A stretch of DNA of 20,684 bases from JAGXIT01 sp964393815 (GTDB lineage Bacteria > Patescibacteriota > Saccharimonadia > Saccharimonadales > UBA4665), in NCBI GenBank assembly GCA_964393815.1, contig CAYMUP010000015.1, forward strand, positions 1 through 20,684. The letters run 5' to 3'. The translations under genes were made by a program, and so were the position numbers. A model generated the notes under the pieces. The model was not told where the DNA came from. It ran no database searches and saw only the letters and a list, made by a program, of their open reading frames with translations. Below are positions 13,828-20,653 of this stretch, in pieces. Position 1 is the stretch's first letter. Every line of letters begins with the position of its first letter.

Positions 13828-14400
13828 CTAGGAACTTGCGTTTATGCAGTCTTCACCTTTTAAATTTAATATAGCGATAAACTGCGCCTTTTCTATGCCT
13901 TCAGCGGGATGGATGCCTGCTGCAAAAGGACCAGTATATAAGCCGGGATTCTCATAATACTCCACTGTATTTGCAGGGCTTGGTGGTAAAATTGCTTTTT
14001 GTGACTCTACTTTCTGCAGACATGCAGGGTCATTTGCTTGCTTACTATTGTATCGATAAGAGGAATCGTAGTGGTTCCACCAGGCTTTGGTCGGCTTGTC
14101 TTCTTCACTGCAAGGGATAGTATGCTATTCCGAAAGTTTTTTTGCAGCCTTTAGCTGACCTACTCTTTTCTCTGCATCTTGCCTTAAGCCTTCATTGCGA
14201 CGAATCTTTGCTTCAATTTCCGTCAGCAGCTTTTCACCCTCCAGATCGCGGACGCACGCTTTCGTAGCCACGAGCGTGTCCACATCGGTATATTTGCTCT
14301 GGCTAGGAGCAAGCTCACAAGCGGCTAGAGCTGCAGCGAAAATAGTTGCGGTTGTAAAGGCTAATACGTTTTTTGGACTTAGTCTCTCTATGTTAAACAC
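13828..14400 (-). pseudogene. Lipoprotein gene interrupted by an in-frame TAG
   Basis: The first part (14125-14400, 91 aa from GTG) is a lipoprotein precursor: a basic start, the hydrophobic stretch VLAFTTATIFAAALAAC with lipobox LAAC at Cys28, then a charged helical region ending AAKKLSE. It ends at TAG (14125-14127). The same frame stays open for 98 more codons (HTIPCSEEDK to LKGEDCINASS, TAG at 13828-13830). That tail has protein-like composition (WWNHYD, PGLYTGPFAAGIHP, IEKAQFIAILNLKGEDC), three cysteines and no start codon before its middle, so it looks like the rest of the same protein. I infer a recent nonsense mutation or read-through. The 91-aa form may still be made and exported. 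The start is uncertain: AGGAG is 8 nt before an ATA codon, and TAAAAC is 6 nt before the GTG. No known family was recognised. Confidence 0.75.
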
Positions 14401-14505
14401 TCCTGTTTTACGCCCTTGTTTCTCAGTTTAGACTACATATTATTCCCATAGTATACTACTAATATAAGTTTTTTCAAATTAGTAAAGGAAGTGGCTTAAT
14501 ATAGA

Positions 14506-14530
14506 CGCCCCGTTGTTAGCCTAGGGGGCG
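14506..14530 (-). other. GC hairpin at the end of the glycolytic operon
   Basis: CGCCCC and GGGGCG arms flank the TAG of orf225. The T-rich tail is weak (GTCTATATT), so termination here is uncertain. The rest of 14401-14520 holds a TATACT box (minus strand, about 14449-14455) that may serve the lipoprotein gene. Confidence 0.35.
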
Positions 14531-15198
14531 AGAAGGTCGGTGTGCGGGATGCCCGAGAGTGTGAGGACTTCCATATCGAGAAGTAGATCTAGGGTGATAA
14601 GCGCGATAAATAGGACAAAAACAATGGCCAGCATAGCATTCATGCGACGGTTGTGCTTGCGGTTAAGCGGAACGGCGTAGCTGCCTTTGGCGATTAGCTC
14701 TTCAAGCTGGTCGGCGCGCATTTGCTCAGCGGTTTTTTCTTGCACAGCGGTGCCTGTTTCAGCCTCATCTTCACTATCATAGTCTTCGTCTGACTCATTA
14801 GTAGCAGGTACAGAGGCCTCAGCTATCGGGTTTGCTTCTGAAACAGCCGCCGAACCGGCGGCTACTTTTGGAGGAGTAGCGGATTCTGAGGCTACAGTTG
14901 TCAAATCTGGTGCCACTGCCGGTTCAGATTCTGCAGGAACTGGAGTAGCAGGTTCTTCTGCTAGGCTTGGCTCGCTTAAGGGCGCAATGGTCTTAGCCTG
15001 ACGATTAATAACTTGGGCAGTGACTGGTGCCTGTGTTGGCGTACTTGAGCCGGATGTGTTTTCACTGAGCATTGGGTCAGCGGCCAGCGACCGAGTGGGA
15101 ACAATAACCGGTTTTGAAGTAGTGACGGCTGGCGCTGTAGCTGGCGTATGGATGTCCATGGCTTTGGGTGTAGCGGTGGGCTTTTTAGCGGCTGGCAT
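14521..15198 (-). CDS. Disordered Pro/Ala/Thr/Glu-rich protein with one C-terminal membrane segment
   Basis: A 225-aa protein. Residues 1 to about 130 are low-complexity (Ala, Pro, Thr, Ser, Val), followed by a very acidic patch (ESDEDYDSEDEAE, about 135-147), a short helical part (AEQMRADQLEELIAKG), a basic turn (NRKHNRRMN) and one membrane helix at about 189-210 (MLAIVFVLFIALITLDLLL). There is no N-terminal signal, so the long tail is probably cytoplasmic, with about 15 residues outside. The ATG at 15198 lies inside the end of tpiA (14-nt overlap), so translation is coupled to a glycolytic enzyme. I do not recognise the family; similar tails are seen in membrane-tethered scaffolds. Low-complexity composition makes homology calls unreliable. 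Confidence 0.75.
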   Translation of the reverse strand: MPAAKKPTATPKAMDIHTPATAPAVTTSKPVIVPTRSLAADPMLSENTSGSSTPTQAPVTAQVINRQAKTIAPLSEPSLAEEPATPVPAESEPAVAPDLTTVASESATPPKVAAGSAAVSEANPIAEASVPATNESDEDYDSEDEAETGTAVQEKTAEQMRADQLEELIAKGSYAVPLNRKHNRRMNAMLAIVFVLFIALITLDLLLDMEVLTLSGIPHTDLLAP

Positions 15199-15982
15199 GT
15201 TTTTTTGTCTCCGTATTTACTTGGTGGGCAACCTGACAAATGGACGCAAATTGTTGATAGTTGAGGCTGGCGGCACCAACCAGTACACCGTCGACGCCAT
15301 CTAGCTCAAGGTAGCCTCGTACCGTTTGACTGTCGACACTTCCGCCGTACAGTACACGGAGTCTTTCGGCTGTTCGTTTACCATAAAGCTCGCTGATCTG
15401 CAGTCGAATATACTCAACAACCTCTGCAATTTGCTGCGGCTTTGGCACAATACCGTCAAAGGTTGAGATTGCCCAGGTAGGTTCGTAAGCTATCACGACA
15501 CGTTCTAGCTCGCTGCTCGTCAGATTGGCAACAGCCGTAATGAGCTGATCATAGAGCACCGCTTTGGTCTCTCCCGCATCACGCTCTTTTTTGGTCTCGC
15601 CGATGCACACAATGGGACGAATGTCGTTTCTGACGGCGGCCTGCACTTTTTCTCGCACTTGCTTGTTAGTTTCGCCAAAATACAGTCGCCTTGCCGAGTG
15701 ACCTACAATTACGTAGTGTACTAGGTCTTGTAACATCGCAAAGCTCACCTCACCGGTGTATGCACCTTCATCAACCGCATAGGCATCTTGCGCTGCGAGG
15801 CGAAAACGACGACGATCAACCTCTAGGCTAACCGGCTGGAGCGCTAGCATGCTGGGAGCCAGCACCACTTCTACATTTGCATGCGGACGAACGTGTTCGG
15901 CCAGACGCCGCACGAGCAAGCTCGCCTGCTGCACATTGAGGTGCATCTTCCAGTTGCCGACAACCAGGGTTTTTTTATCCAT
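15185..15982 (-). CDS. tpiA: Triosephosphate isomerase with altered GHSERR motif
   Basis: It interconverts dihydroxyacetone phosphate and glyceraldehyde-3-phosphate in the cytoplasm. The 265-aa protein shows VVGNWKMHLN (Lys12), IVGHSARR (His95), the catalytic Glu167 in IAYEPTWAI, RVLYGGSVDS and VLVGAASL. Two unusual points are visible: the near-invariant Glu97 of the GHSERR motif is Ala (codon GCA), and loop 6 reads WAISTFDGIVPKP where most enzymes have WAIGTGKxATP. In studied TIMs, changes at Glu97 strongly slow catalysis, so activity may be low or compensated. It starts 2 nt after the pgk stop (15985) and overlaps orf225 by 14 nt, so the three genes form one operon. Confidence 0.93.
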   Translation of the reverse strand: MDKKTLVVGNWKMHLNVQQASLLVRRLAEHVRPHANVEVVLAPSMLALQPVSLEVDRRRFRLAAQDAYAVDEGAYTGEVSFAMLQDLVHYVIVGHSARRLYFGETNKQVREKVQAAVRNDIRPIVCIGETKKERDAGETKAVLYDQLITAVANLTSSELERVVIAYEPTWAISTFDGIVPKPQQIAEVVEYIRLQISELYGKRTAERLRVLYGGSVDSQTVRGYLELDGVDGVLVGAASLNYQQFASICQVAHQVNTETKKHASR

Positions 15983-15984
15983 CG

Positions 15985-17274
15985 TTATTTATTCTCCAGT
16001 GCTTCTACGCCAGGTAGTTTGCGCCCCGCCAGTAACTCGAGGCTCGCGCCGCCGCCGGTTGAGACGTGATTAAAGCTTTTGATCATGCCGCAGTCCTCGA
16101 CAAAACCTACCGTGTCGCCGCCGCCCACAAGGCTGTAGGGGCGGTTACCGAACTCGCCGAGCATGGCTTCCATGAGGATTTCGGTACCATGTGCGGTTGG
16201 GCCAACGGGGCTCTGCACGCCTCTTGTTTCAGTGACACCCATTGCCCCATTCCAGATGACTGTGCCGGCGAGCTGAATCGCTCCGGCTATAAAAGCGCCG
16301 CTAAAAGGGCCGATATCGAGGATCATTTCGTCGTCTGCTACCTTGCTTGCGTCGGGGTCGGGGCGGCGTGGGTAGGCTTCAATATCGGCGATGGCATGTG
16401 TGCCCCAGTCGACGAGGCGTGTTCTCGCGTGTGAATCGACCTTAGAAGCAACCACGCCATCCTGAGGTAAGTAAAACACAAAGTTTCGCTTGTCTTTTTC
16501 TGCCCGAGCGAGCTCAATAATCTCACGGGCAAGCGGTACATCACTGGCCTCTGTTTTGCTTTTACCAATACGTTTACCTGTCGCCTGCAAAAATGTATTA
16601 GCCATAGCACCTCCCACAGCGACAACGTCGGCAACACTTATGAGCTTTTGGAGCACTTCGATTTTATCAGCGATCTTTGCCCCGCCGATGACCGCCACAA
16701 GCGGCCGTTTGGGGTTTTCGACCACGCTCGTAATGGTGTCTACTTCGTGTTCAAGCAGTAAGCCGGCTACGCTGGGCAAATGTCGAGTGACAGCATCGGT
16801 ACTAGCATGTGCGCGGTGCACAACCCCAAAACCATCTTGCACAAAAACTTCTGCAAGCTTTGCAAGCTGCTGGGCAAATCCATCATCATTTGCTTCTTCT
16901 TCTGGGTGAAACCGCAGGTTTTCTAGCAGTAGTACCTGACCTGGCTTTAAGCCCTCGGCCGCCTTCTCAGCTCGTTCGCCCACACAATCTGTGGCAAACT
17001 CTACCTCAACACCAAGAAGTTTCTGTAGCTGCTTAGCAACGGGGAAAAGACTTTCTTTGGCGTTAACCTTGCCCTCTGGTCGACCGAGGTGCGAGCAAAC
17101 AACCACAGACGCACCTTGCTGCAGCAAGTAATGGAGTGTCGGCAAACTTTGCTGCAAACGGTAGTCATCGGTGATTTCACCCTTGTCAGATAGTGGCACG
17201 TTGTAGTCAGCGCGCAAGAGCACCCGTTTGCCGGCCAGCTCTATGTCTTGAATTGTTTTTTTACTAAAGCTCAT
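15985..17274 (-). CDS. pgk: Phosphoglycerate kinase
   Basis: Cytoplasmic enzyme that makes ATP from 1,3-bisphosphoglycerate. At 429 aa it is longer than the usual ~390-415. Motifs: VLLRADYNVPL at the N-terminus, VCSHLGRPEGK, a DGFGVVHRAHAST segment (the family's DxFGxxHRAHAS), AVIGGAKIADKIEVL, AVGGAMANTFL, VIWNGAMGVTE, VGGGDTVGF and the C-terminal NHVSTGGGASLELLAGRKLPGVEAL. The start is ATG at 17274. TATAAA lies about 16 nt upstream and overlaps a perfect palindrome (17292-17312), so transcription could be regulated there. A GGTGG directly before the ATG is too close to be a normal ribosome binding site. It is the first gene of pgk-tpiA-orf225. Confidence 0.95.
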   Translation of the reverse strand: MSFSKKTIQDIELAGKRVLLRADYNVPLSDKGEITDDYRLQQSLPTLHYLLQQGASVVVCSHLGRPEGKVNAKESLFPVAKQLQKLLGVEVEFATDCVGERAEKAAEGLKPGQVLLLENLRFHPEEEANDDGFAQQLAKLAEVFVQDGFGVVHRAHASTDAVTRHLPSVAGLLLEHEVDTITSVVENPKRPLVAVIGGAKIADKIEVLQKLISVADVVAVGGAMANTFLQATGKRIGKSKTEASDVPLAREIIELARAEKDKRNFVFYLPQDGVVASKVDSHARTRLVDWGTHAIADIEAYPRRPDPDASKVADDEMILDIGPFSGAFIAGAIQLAGTVIWNGAMGVTETRGVQSPVGPTAHGTEILMEAMLGEFGNRPYSLVGGGDTVGFVEDCGMIKSFNHVSTGGGASLELLAGRKLPGVEALENK

Positions 17275-17291
17275 CCACCATGCCCACTCTT

Positions 17292-17312
17292 TATAGTTAT
17301 GGTTTAACTATA
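17292..17312. promoter_or_regulatory. Palindrome over the pgk promoter, candidate operator
   Basis: TATAGTTA-TGGTT-TAACTATA, two perfect 8-bp arms around a 5-nt centre, located 18 nt upstream of the pgk ATG. One arm overlaps the likely -10 (TATAAA/TATAGT). The position and symmetry fit a repressor site, but the arms are AT-rich and could instead be two -10 boxes facing opposite ways. Confidence 0.55.
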
Positions 17313-17520
17313 CCCTACAACGTATTGAGTAAGCAATGATTTAGACCAAGAATTAGAGTTATGAGTAAAGCGGTAAGACACCAGAGTATTATTTAGAAAA
17401 CACCCCTGTTAACGACTAGTGTACCTTTCGTATGTTATCTCCAAGATGTTACCGTACATCAAATGAAGTGAAACTCACCGAAGTAAAAAAGTTAAATGCG
17501 GTGAAGTGGGTCGAAGATAG
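17313..17520. other. Intergenic region upstream of the pgk promoter
   Basis: Contains the 11-mer ACTAGTGTACC (17415-17425), also found in the pyk promoter, and a 17-mer (17457-17473) shared with pcrA. No open frame above 20 codons was convincing and no clear terminator follows pyk. A long pgk leader or small RNA starting near 17415 is possible. Confidence 0.4.
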
Positions 17521-18948
17521 TTAGTCTAGCTGGCGGACTTTGATGGTGTCGGTCGTGCCTACCACGCCAGGGTATTGACCACTTACTACCACAACTACGT
17601 CACCCTTATGTAAAATATCGCGCTTACGTAAGAAATCGGTCATTTTAGTTGCCGCCTGTTTGCTCACAGGTCGTACATACGACTTCACATCATACACAAT
17701 CGCAAGTTGCTGTGCGGTTTGTGGCACATCGGTTACGGCGATGAGAGGCACTTCAGGGCGCTCAGATGCAATTTGCAGTGCCGTTGCCCCGCCCTTGGTC
17801 TCAGCCACGATGGCCTGGGCGTGAATACTACTAGCCATTCTAATCACTCCGCGGCTAATGGCCAACTGACGAGTAGACTCTTTTTCTTCGATGCCTTTGT
17901 ACGAGACTTTTAGTACGCCATTTTGCTGCGAATATAGGATGATACGTTTCATGACTTTCACTGCCTCGATCGGGTATTTACCCATAGCAGTTTCGTCGCT
18001 GAGCATTACACAATCGCTACCGAGATAAACAGCCGTTGCCACATCTGACACTTCGGCGCGAGTCGGCTCGGGCATGTCAACCATGCTCGCAAGCATTTGC
18101 GTTGCCACAATGGTCGGTTTCGCATAGCGTAGCCCGAGGCTAATGATCTGCCGCTGTACCACGGGCACAACTTCTGCCTGAGTCTCTACAGCCATGTCGC
18201 CACGAGCTACCATGGCAACATCCGTCGCACGCATGATCTCATCTAGATTATCCACCGCTAGTTTAGTCTCTATTTTGGCGATAATTTTGCGCGGACTGCC
18301 TAAGTTTTTGATGATCTTGCGCATTTTTTCGATGTCGGCACCCGACTGGATAAAACTCATTGCAACGTAGTCGATGTCTTGCTGGCTGCCATAGGCGAGG
18401 TCGGCTTTGTCTTTTTCGGTAATCACGTCGCCTGCAAAGTCAGTGTCTGGTAGGTTTATGCCCTTGCGCTTTAAAAGCACGCCGTCGTTTTCTGCTCGCA
18501 CATGCACAAGACCGTCTTTGACGCTGGTCACTGTGGTACGCACCTTACCGTCAAACATATAAAGTCGCTCACCGCGCTTCACTTTTTTGCTCAGGTCGTA
18601 CTGCGTAGGGATGACGCCCGTTTTGACCCAGTCAGCTTCGTACCCAAGCCGCAGAGACTGGCCAGCTTGCACCGGTATGACATCGTCAAACTCGCCTAGG
18701 CGAATCTTTGGTCCTTGCAAGTCCTGAATGATAGCGACTGGCTTGTCTAGTTCTTTACTCGCCTTGCGGATCCAGGCTATTTGCTGATCACGGTCAGGGT
18801 TGCTCCCATGGCTAAAGTTGAGCCTTAGACCATTGGCACCGGCGTCGATGAGTTTTTTTATAGCTTCGTAACTGTGTGTTGCTGGCCCAACGGTCGCAAT
18901 AATCTTGGTCCGCTTGTAGCCGCTAAGGGGTACGGTTGTAGTTTTCAT
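17521..18948 (-). CDS. pyk: Pyruvate kinase
   Basis: It transfers phosphate from phosphoenolpyruvate to ADP, the last step of glycolysis. Motifs: TKIIATVGPATHSYEAI, GLRLNFSHG, the QGPKIRLGEF loop, a B domain at about residues 75-165, IIAKIETKLAVDNLDEI, VARGDMAVE (metal site), PTIVATQMLASMVDMPEPTRAEVSDVATAV and SDCVMLSDETAMGKYP. The C-terminal domain ends VVVVSGQYPGVVGTTDTIKV. The frame could begin at ATG 18969, but the TACACT box (18958-18963) lies inside that extension and the conserved domain starts right after MKTTTVPLSGYKR, so ATG 18948 (475 aa) is preferred. It lies 39 nt downstream of the cupin gene and is probably transcribed mostly from its own promoter. Confidence 0.95.
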   Translation of the reverse strand: MKTTTVPLSGYKRTKIIATVGPATHSYEAIKKLIDAGANGLRLNFSHGSNPDRDQQIAWIRKASKELDKPVAIIQDLQGPKIRLGEFDDVIPVQAGQSLRLGYEADWVKTGVIPTQYDLSKKVKRGERLYMFDGKVRTTVTSVKDGLVHVRAENDGVLLKRKGINLPDTDFAGDVITEKDKADLAYGSQQDIDYVAMSFIQSGADIEKMRKIIKNLGSPRKIIAKIETKLAVDNLDEIMRATDVAMVARGDMAVETQAEVVPVVQRQIISLGLRYAKPTIVATQMLASMVDMPEPTRAEVSDVATAVYLGSDCVMLSDETAMGKYPIEAVKVMKRIILYSQQNGVLKVSYKGIEEKESTRQLAISRGVIRMASSIHAQAIVAETKGGATALQIASERPEVPLIAVTDVPQTAQQLAIVYDVKSYVRPVSKQAATKMTDFLRKRDILHKGDVVVVVSGQYPGVVGTTDTIKVRQLD

Positions 18949-18957
18949 CTGCGTACT

Positions 18958-18963
18958 AGTGTA
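18958..18963 (-). promoter_or_regulatory. -10 element of pyk, 9 nt from ATG
   Basis: TACACT within GGTACACTAGT. The same 11 bases occur at 17415-17425, and a related GCTACACTAGC precedes tRNA-Ala, suggesting a shared -10 form TAYACTAG in this genome. Confidence 0.45.
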
Positions 18964-18987
18964 CCGCATATGCTTTTCGTACAGAAA

Positions 18988-19332
18988 TTATATTTTTACG
19001 CGCACGAATATCATCTCGTGCTCGTAGTCTGTGGAGTTGTGGATTTTGTGCTGCGTGTTTGCGGGGAAGATAAAAACATCGCCCGGCGCATAAGAGTATG
19101 TGCCGTCTTCATCATGCACCTCACCCTCACCTTTGACTACCACCATTATTTCTTCGATGTCGGTATGTTCGTGCCGGTCAAATATCTTACCTGCCGGTAG
19201 CCAACCGTGTGTCATCGCCTCGAAATGCGCACTTGCAACATGCTCGCTACTCGTAAGCACTTTGCGAGAGCCGCTCCCACCGTGTGCTTCTTCTTTTTTG
19301 ATCTCACTCGCCGCACGCTTGATTATTTTCAC
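18988..19332 (-). CDS. Small cupin-domain protein
   Basis: A 114-aa single cupin barrel. Motif 1 is DRHEHTDIEEIMVVVKGEGEV, with two His and a Glu in metal-ligand positions; motif 2 is GDVFIFPANTQHKIHN with the fourth ligand His. Such cupins bind a divalent metal and may be isomerases, dioxygenases or sugar-related enzymes; the substrate is not evident. I chose GTG at 19332, because AAGGAG lies 6-7 nt before it and it forms TAGTG with the stop of the upstream gene. A longer frame reaching 19377 lies within that upstream gene and is less likely. Translation should be coupled to the SnoaL-like protein, so both may act on related compounds. Confidence 0.85.
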   Translation of the reverse strand: MKIIKRAASEIKKEEAHGGSGSRKVLTSSEHVASAHFEAMTHGWLPAGKIFDRHEHTDIEEIMVVVKGEGEVHDEDGTYSYAPGDVFIFPANTQHKIHNSTDYEHEMIFVRVKI

Positions 19333-19685
19333 TACACGCTCCTTTCGCTCTCGCTCGTATAATAAAAGAAGTTGCACAAGCCGCTATTCTCTAAGCCTAT
19401 CAGGTACGTTCCTCGTGAGATATGCTTGACATCGGACACATATGAAAGCTCCCACATGACCGCATGTTTCCCGTCAGCTGACGAGCAAAACACATCCCAC
19501 GAAACTTGTATGTCGTGCTGGTTTAAAATAACCTGCCATTCCTTTTCAAGTTCAAGTTTTGAAGCGATTTTGCGGAATGGTGTTTCGTAATATTGAACAT
19601 CGTCGGTAAAAAGCTCCATTACCCGTGGCACATCATGCCCCTTCCACGCTGCATGAAAATCCTCTAGCCACTGCTCTATCATCAT
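19332..19685 (-). CDS. SnoaL-like (NTF2 fold) protein
   Basis: A 117-aa protein beginning MMIEQWLEDFHAAWKGHDVPRVMELFTDDVQYYETPFR, the usual opening of the SnoaL/NTF2-like cone fold, followed by beta-strand segments (HAVMWELSYVSD, GTYLIGL). SnoaL-like proteins serve as isomerases, hydrolases or binding modules; no catalytic pair can be assigned. The ATG at 19685 is preceded by TGC-TAAAAT (19693-19698) with 7 nt spacing, so the mRNA is likely leaderless. A longer frame to 19733 would include this promoter and is rejected. It overlaps the cupin start by one base. Confidence 0.8.
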   Translation of the reverse strand: MMIEQWLEDFHAAWKGHDVPRVMELFTDDVQYYETPFRKIASKLELEKEWQVILNQHDIQVSWDVFCSSADGKHAVMWELSYVSDVKHISRGTYLIGLENSGLCNFFYYTSESERSV

Positions 19686-19692
19686 GGTTGTT

Positions 19693-19698
19693 ATTTTA
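19693..19698 (-). promoter_or_regulatory. -10 element of the SnoaL-like gene
   Basis: TGC-TAAAAT, then AACAACC and ATG (19685). Same extended -10 form as pcrA. Confidence 0.5.
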
Positions 19699-19818
19699 GC
19701 ATTTTTGTCTTCTGCCGTGCATCTATACAACAACCTCGTGACTCAATGATTCGTAGGAATCACCCGGAATAGACATGCCTATGCTAGGTGAAAAATTTTT
19801 GCTTTGTTTCTTATTTAC

Positions 19819-20478
19819 TTAGCCCAATGCTGGTGGCTCAATGCCGATAACTTTCGCTATGCAGCGCAGATAAGCAGGGAGACCATGCCCCTGCTCTTCC
19901 ACTACAGTCATGGGCCTGAATCTTAAGCCACCTTTTATTTGGTCCTGGGCCTCACATGCAAATTCTACGCCGATAGAATCTTCGGCGATAGTGAACATAC
20001 TGTTATGATCATGTGTTTGCGCAGAGTGATTATGTAGCCTTTTAGCATGAAAAGATAAGAAATCGATGCCATCTTGCTGAGGGTTCACTAGGAGATCCAT
20101 AAACATAGAGCCGTCATTACCATTTGGTGTAATCATTATTTTATATTGACACCAGTAGCTACCCGGATCGGGGTTTGTGACGTCAAAAAATATCCCAGCA
20201 GCGCGGTTCGTTTCGTAGACGTCTTGGTCTGTTACAATCACATCTGTTAACATGGGCTCTGCCCTCTTAAAACGATTCCTCAGCAAGATACCATTTACTG
20301 ATCCACCGGGCATCTCAACTTCTTTGCCAGGATCGACAAAATTATCTATAAAAATCTCGCCTGTTTTGTCCTCGAAGGGCAATCTGAGCACCATTCCACT
20401 AATCCAGTTTCTTACCTCTAGTAGCTGTGCAGTGGGAGCCTCATAATAAGACCTTTCTGTTTCGAAAACGAATCTCAT
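19819..20478 (-). CDS. Unknown soluble protein, 219 aa
   Basis: I do not recognise this protein. It starts MRFVFETERSYYEAP and has no signal peptide or membrane helix. It is rich in beta-type segments (GEIFIDNFVDP, GSYWCQYKIMITPNG) and has a His/Asp-rich patch HAKRLHNHSAQTHDHNSMF at about 150-168 that could bind metal. It ends GIEPPALG. The start is chosen at ATG 20478 because TGA-TGTAAT (20486-20491) lies 7 nt before it; a frame from TTG 20502 would include that box. No neighbour within 85 bp suggests a pathway. Codon use resembles the neighbouring genes. Confidence 0.7.
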   Translation of the reverse strand: MRFVFETERSYYEAPTAQLLEVRNWISGMVLRLPFEDKTGEIFIDNFVDPGKEVEMPGGSVNGILLRNRFKRAEPMLTDVIVTDQDVYETNRAAGIFFDVTNPDPGSYWCQYKIMITPNGNDGSMFMDLLVNPQQDGIDFLSFHAKRLHNHSAQTHDHNSMFTIAEDSIGVEFACEAQDQIKGGLRFRPMTVVEEQGHGLPAYLRCIAKVIGIEPPALG

Positions 20479-20485
20479 ATAGTTT

Positions 20486-20491
20486 ATTACA
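20486..20491 (-). promoter_or_regulatory. -10 element of the unknown 219-aa gene
   Basis: TGTAAT with TG one base upstream (extended -10), 7 nt from ATG 20478. No -35 was seen. Confidence 0.4.
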
Positions 20492-20599
20492 TCACATTGC
20501 AAGAGTATCTACCACCTATATCTCGACTTCCCTGCAATATGTCTGGGCCAAGAGAATAGTGATTTATAATCGTGTTGCCATCAGAGATCATAAAAAATA

Positions 20600-20629
20600 G
20601 AAAAAACACCACGAGGATGGTGTTTTTTC
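20600..20629. terminator. Perfect 12-bp terminator hairpin, bidirectional
   Basis: GAAAAAACACCA, CGAGGA loop, TGGTGTTTTTTC. A- and T-runs on both sides allow termination on either strand. It probably ends a gene entering from the right edge on the minus strand. Confidence 0.85.
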
Positions 20630-20631
20630 TT

Positions 20632-20653
20632 TGGTGACCCATATACGGGGCAC
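20632..20653. other. Imperfect hairpin at the right edge
   Basis: GGTGACCC and GGGGCACC arms, 7 of 8 pairs, around a 6-nt loop, immediately beside the terminator. It may be the 3' end of a structured RNA transcribed from outside the window, with GGGTCACCA at its minus-strand end. I could not fold a tRNA arm from the visible part. Confidence 0.35.

Noticed and set aside
14125..14127. TAG reassigned to an amino acid in this genome
   Set aside because: TAG is the normal stop of ddl, murF, the hydrolase, rpf and pcrA, so at most local read-through is possible.
17460..17520. Terminator after pyk
   Set aside because: Only a 6-bp TCACCG/CGGTGA stem with an 18-nt loop is present and no proper T tract follows it.
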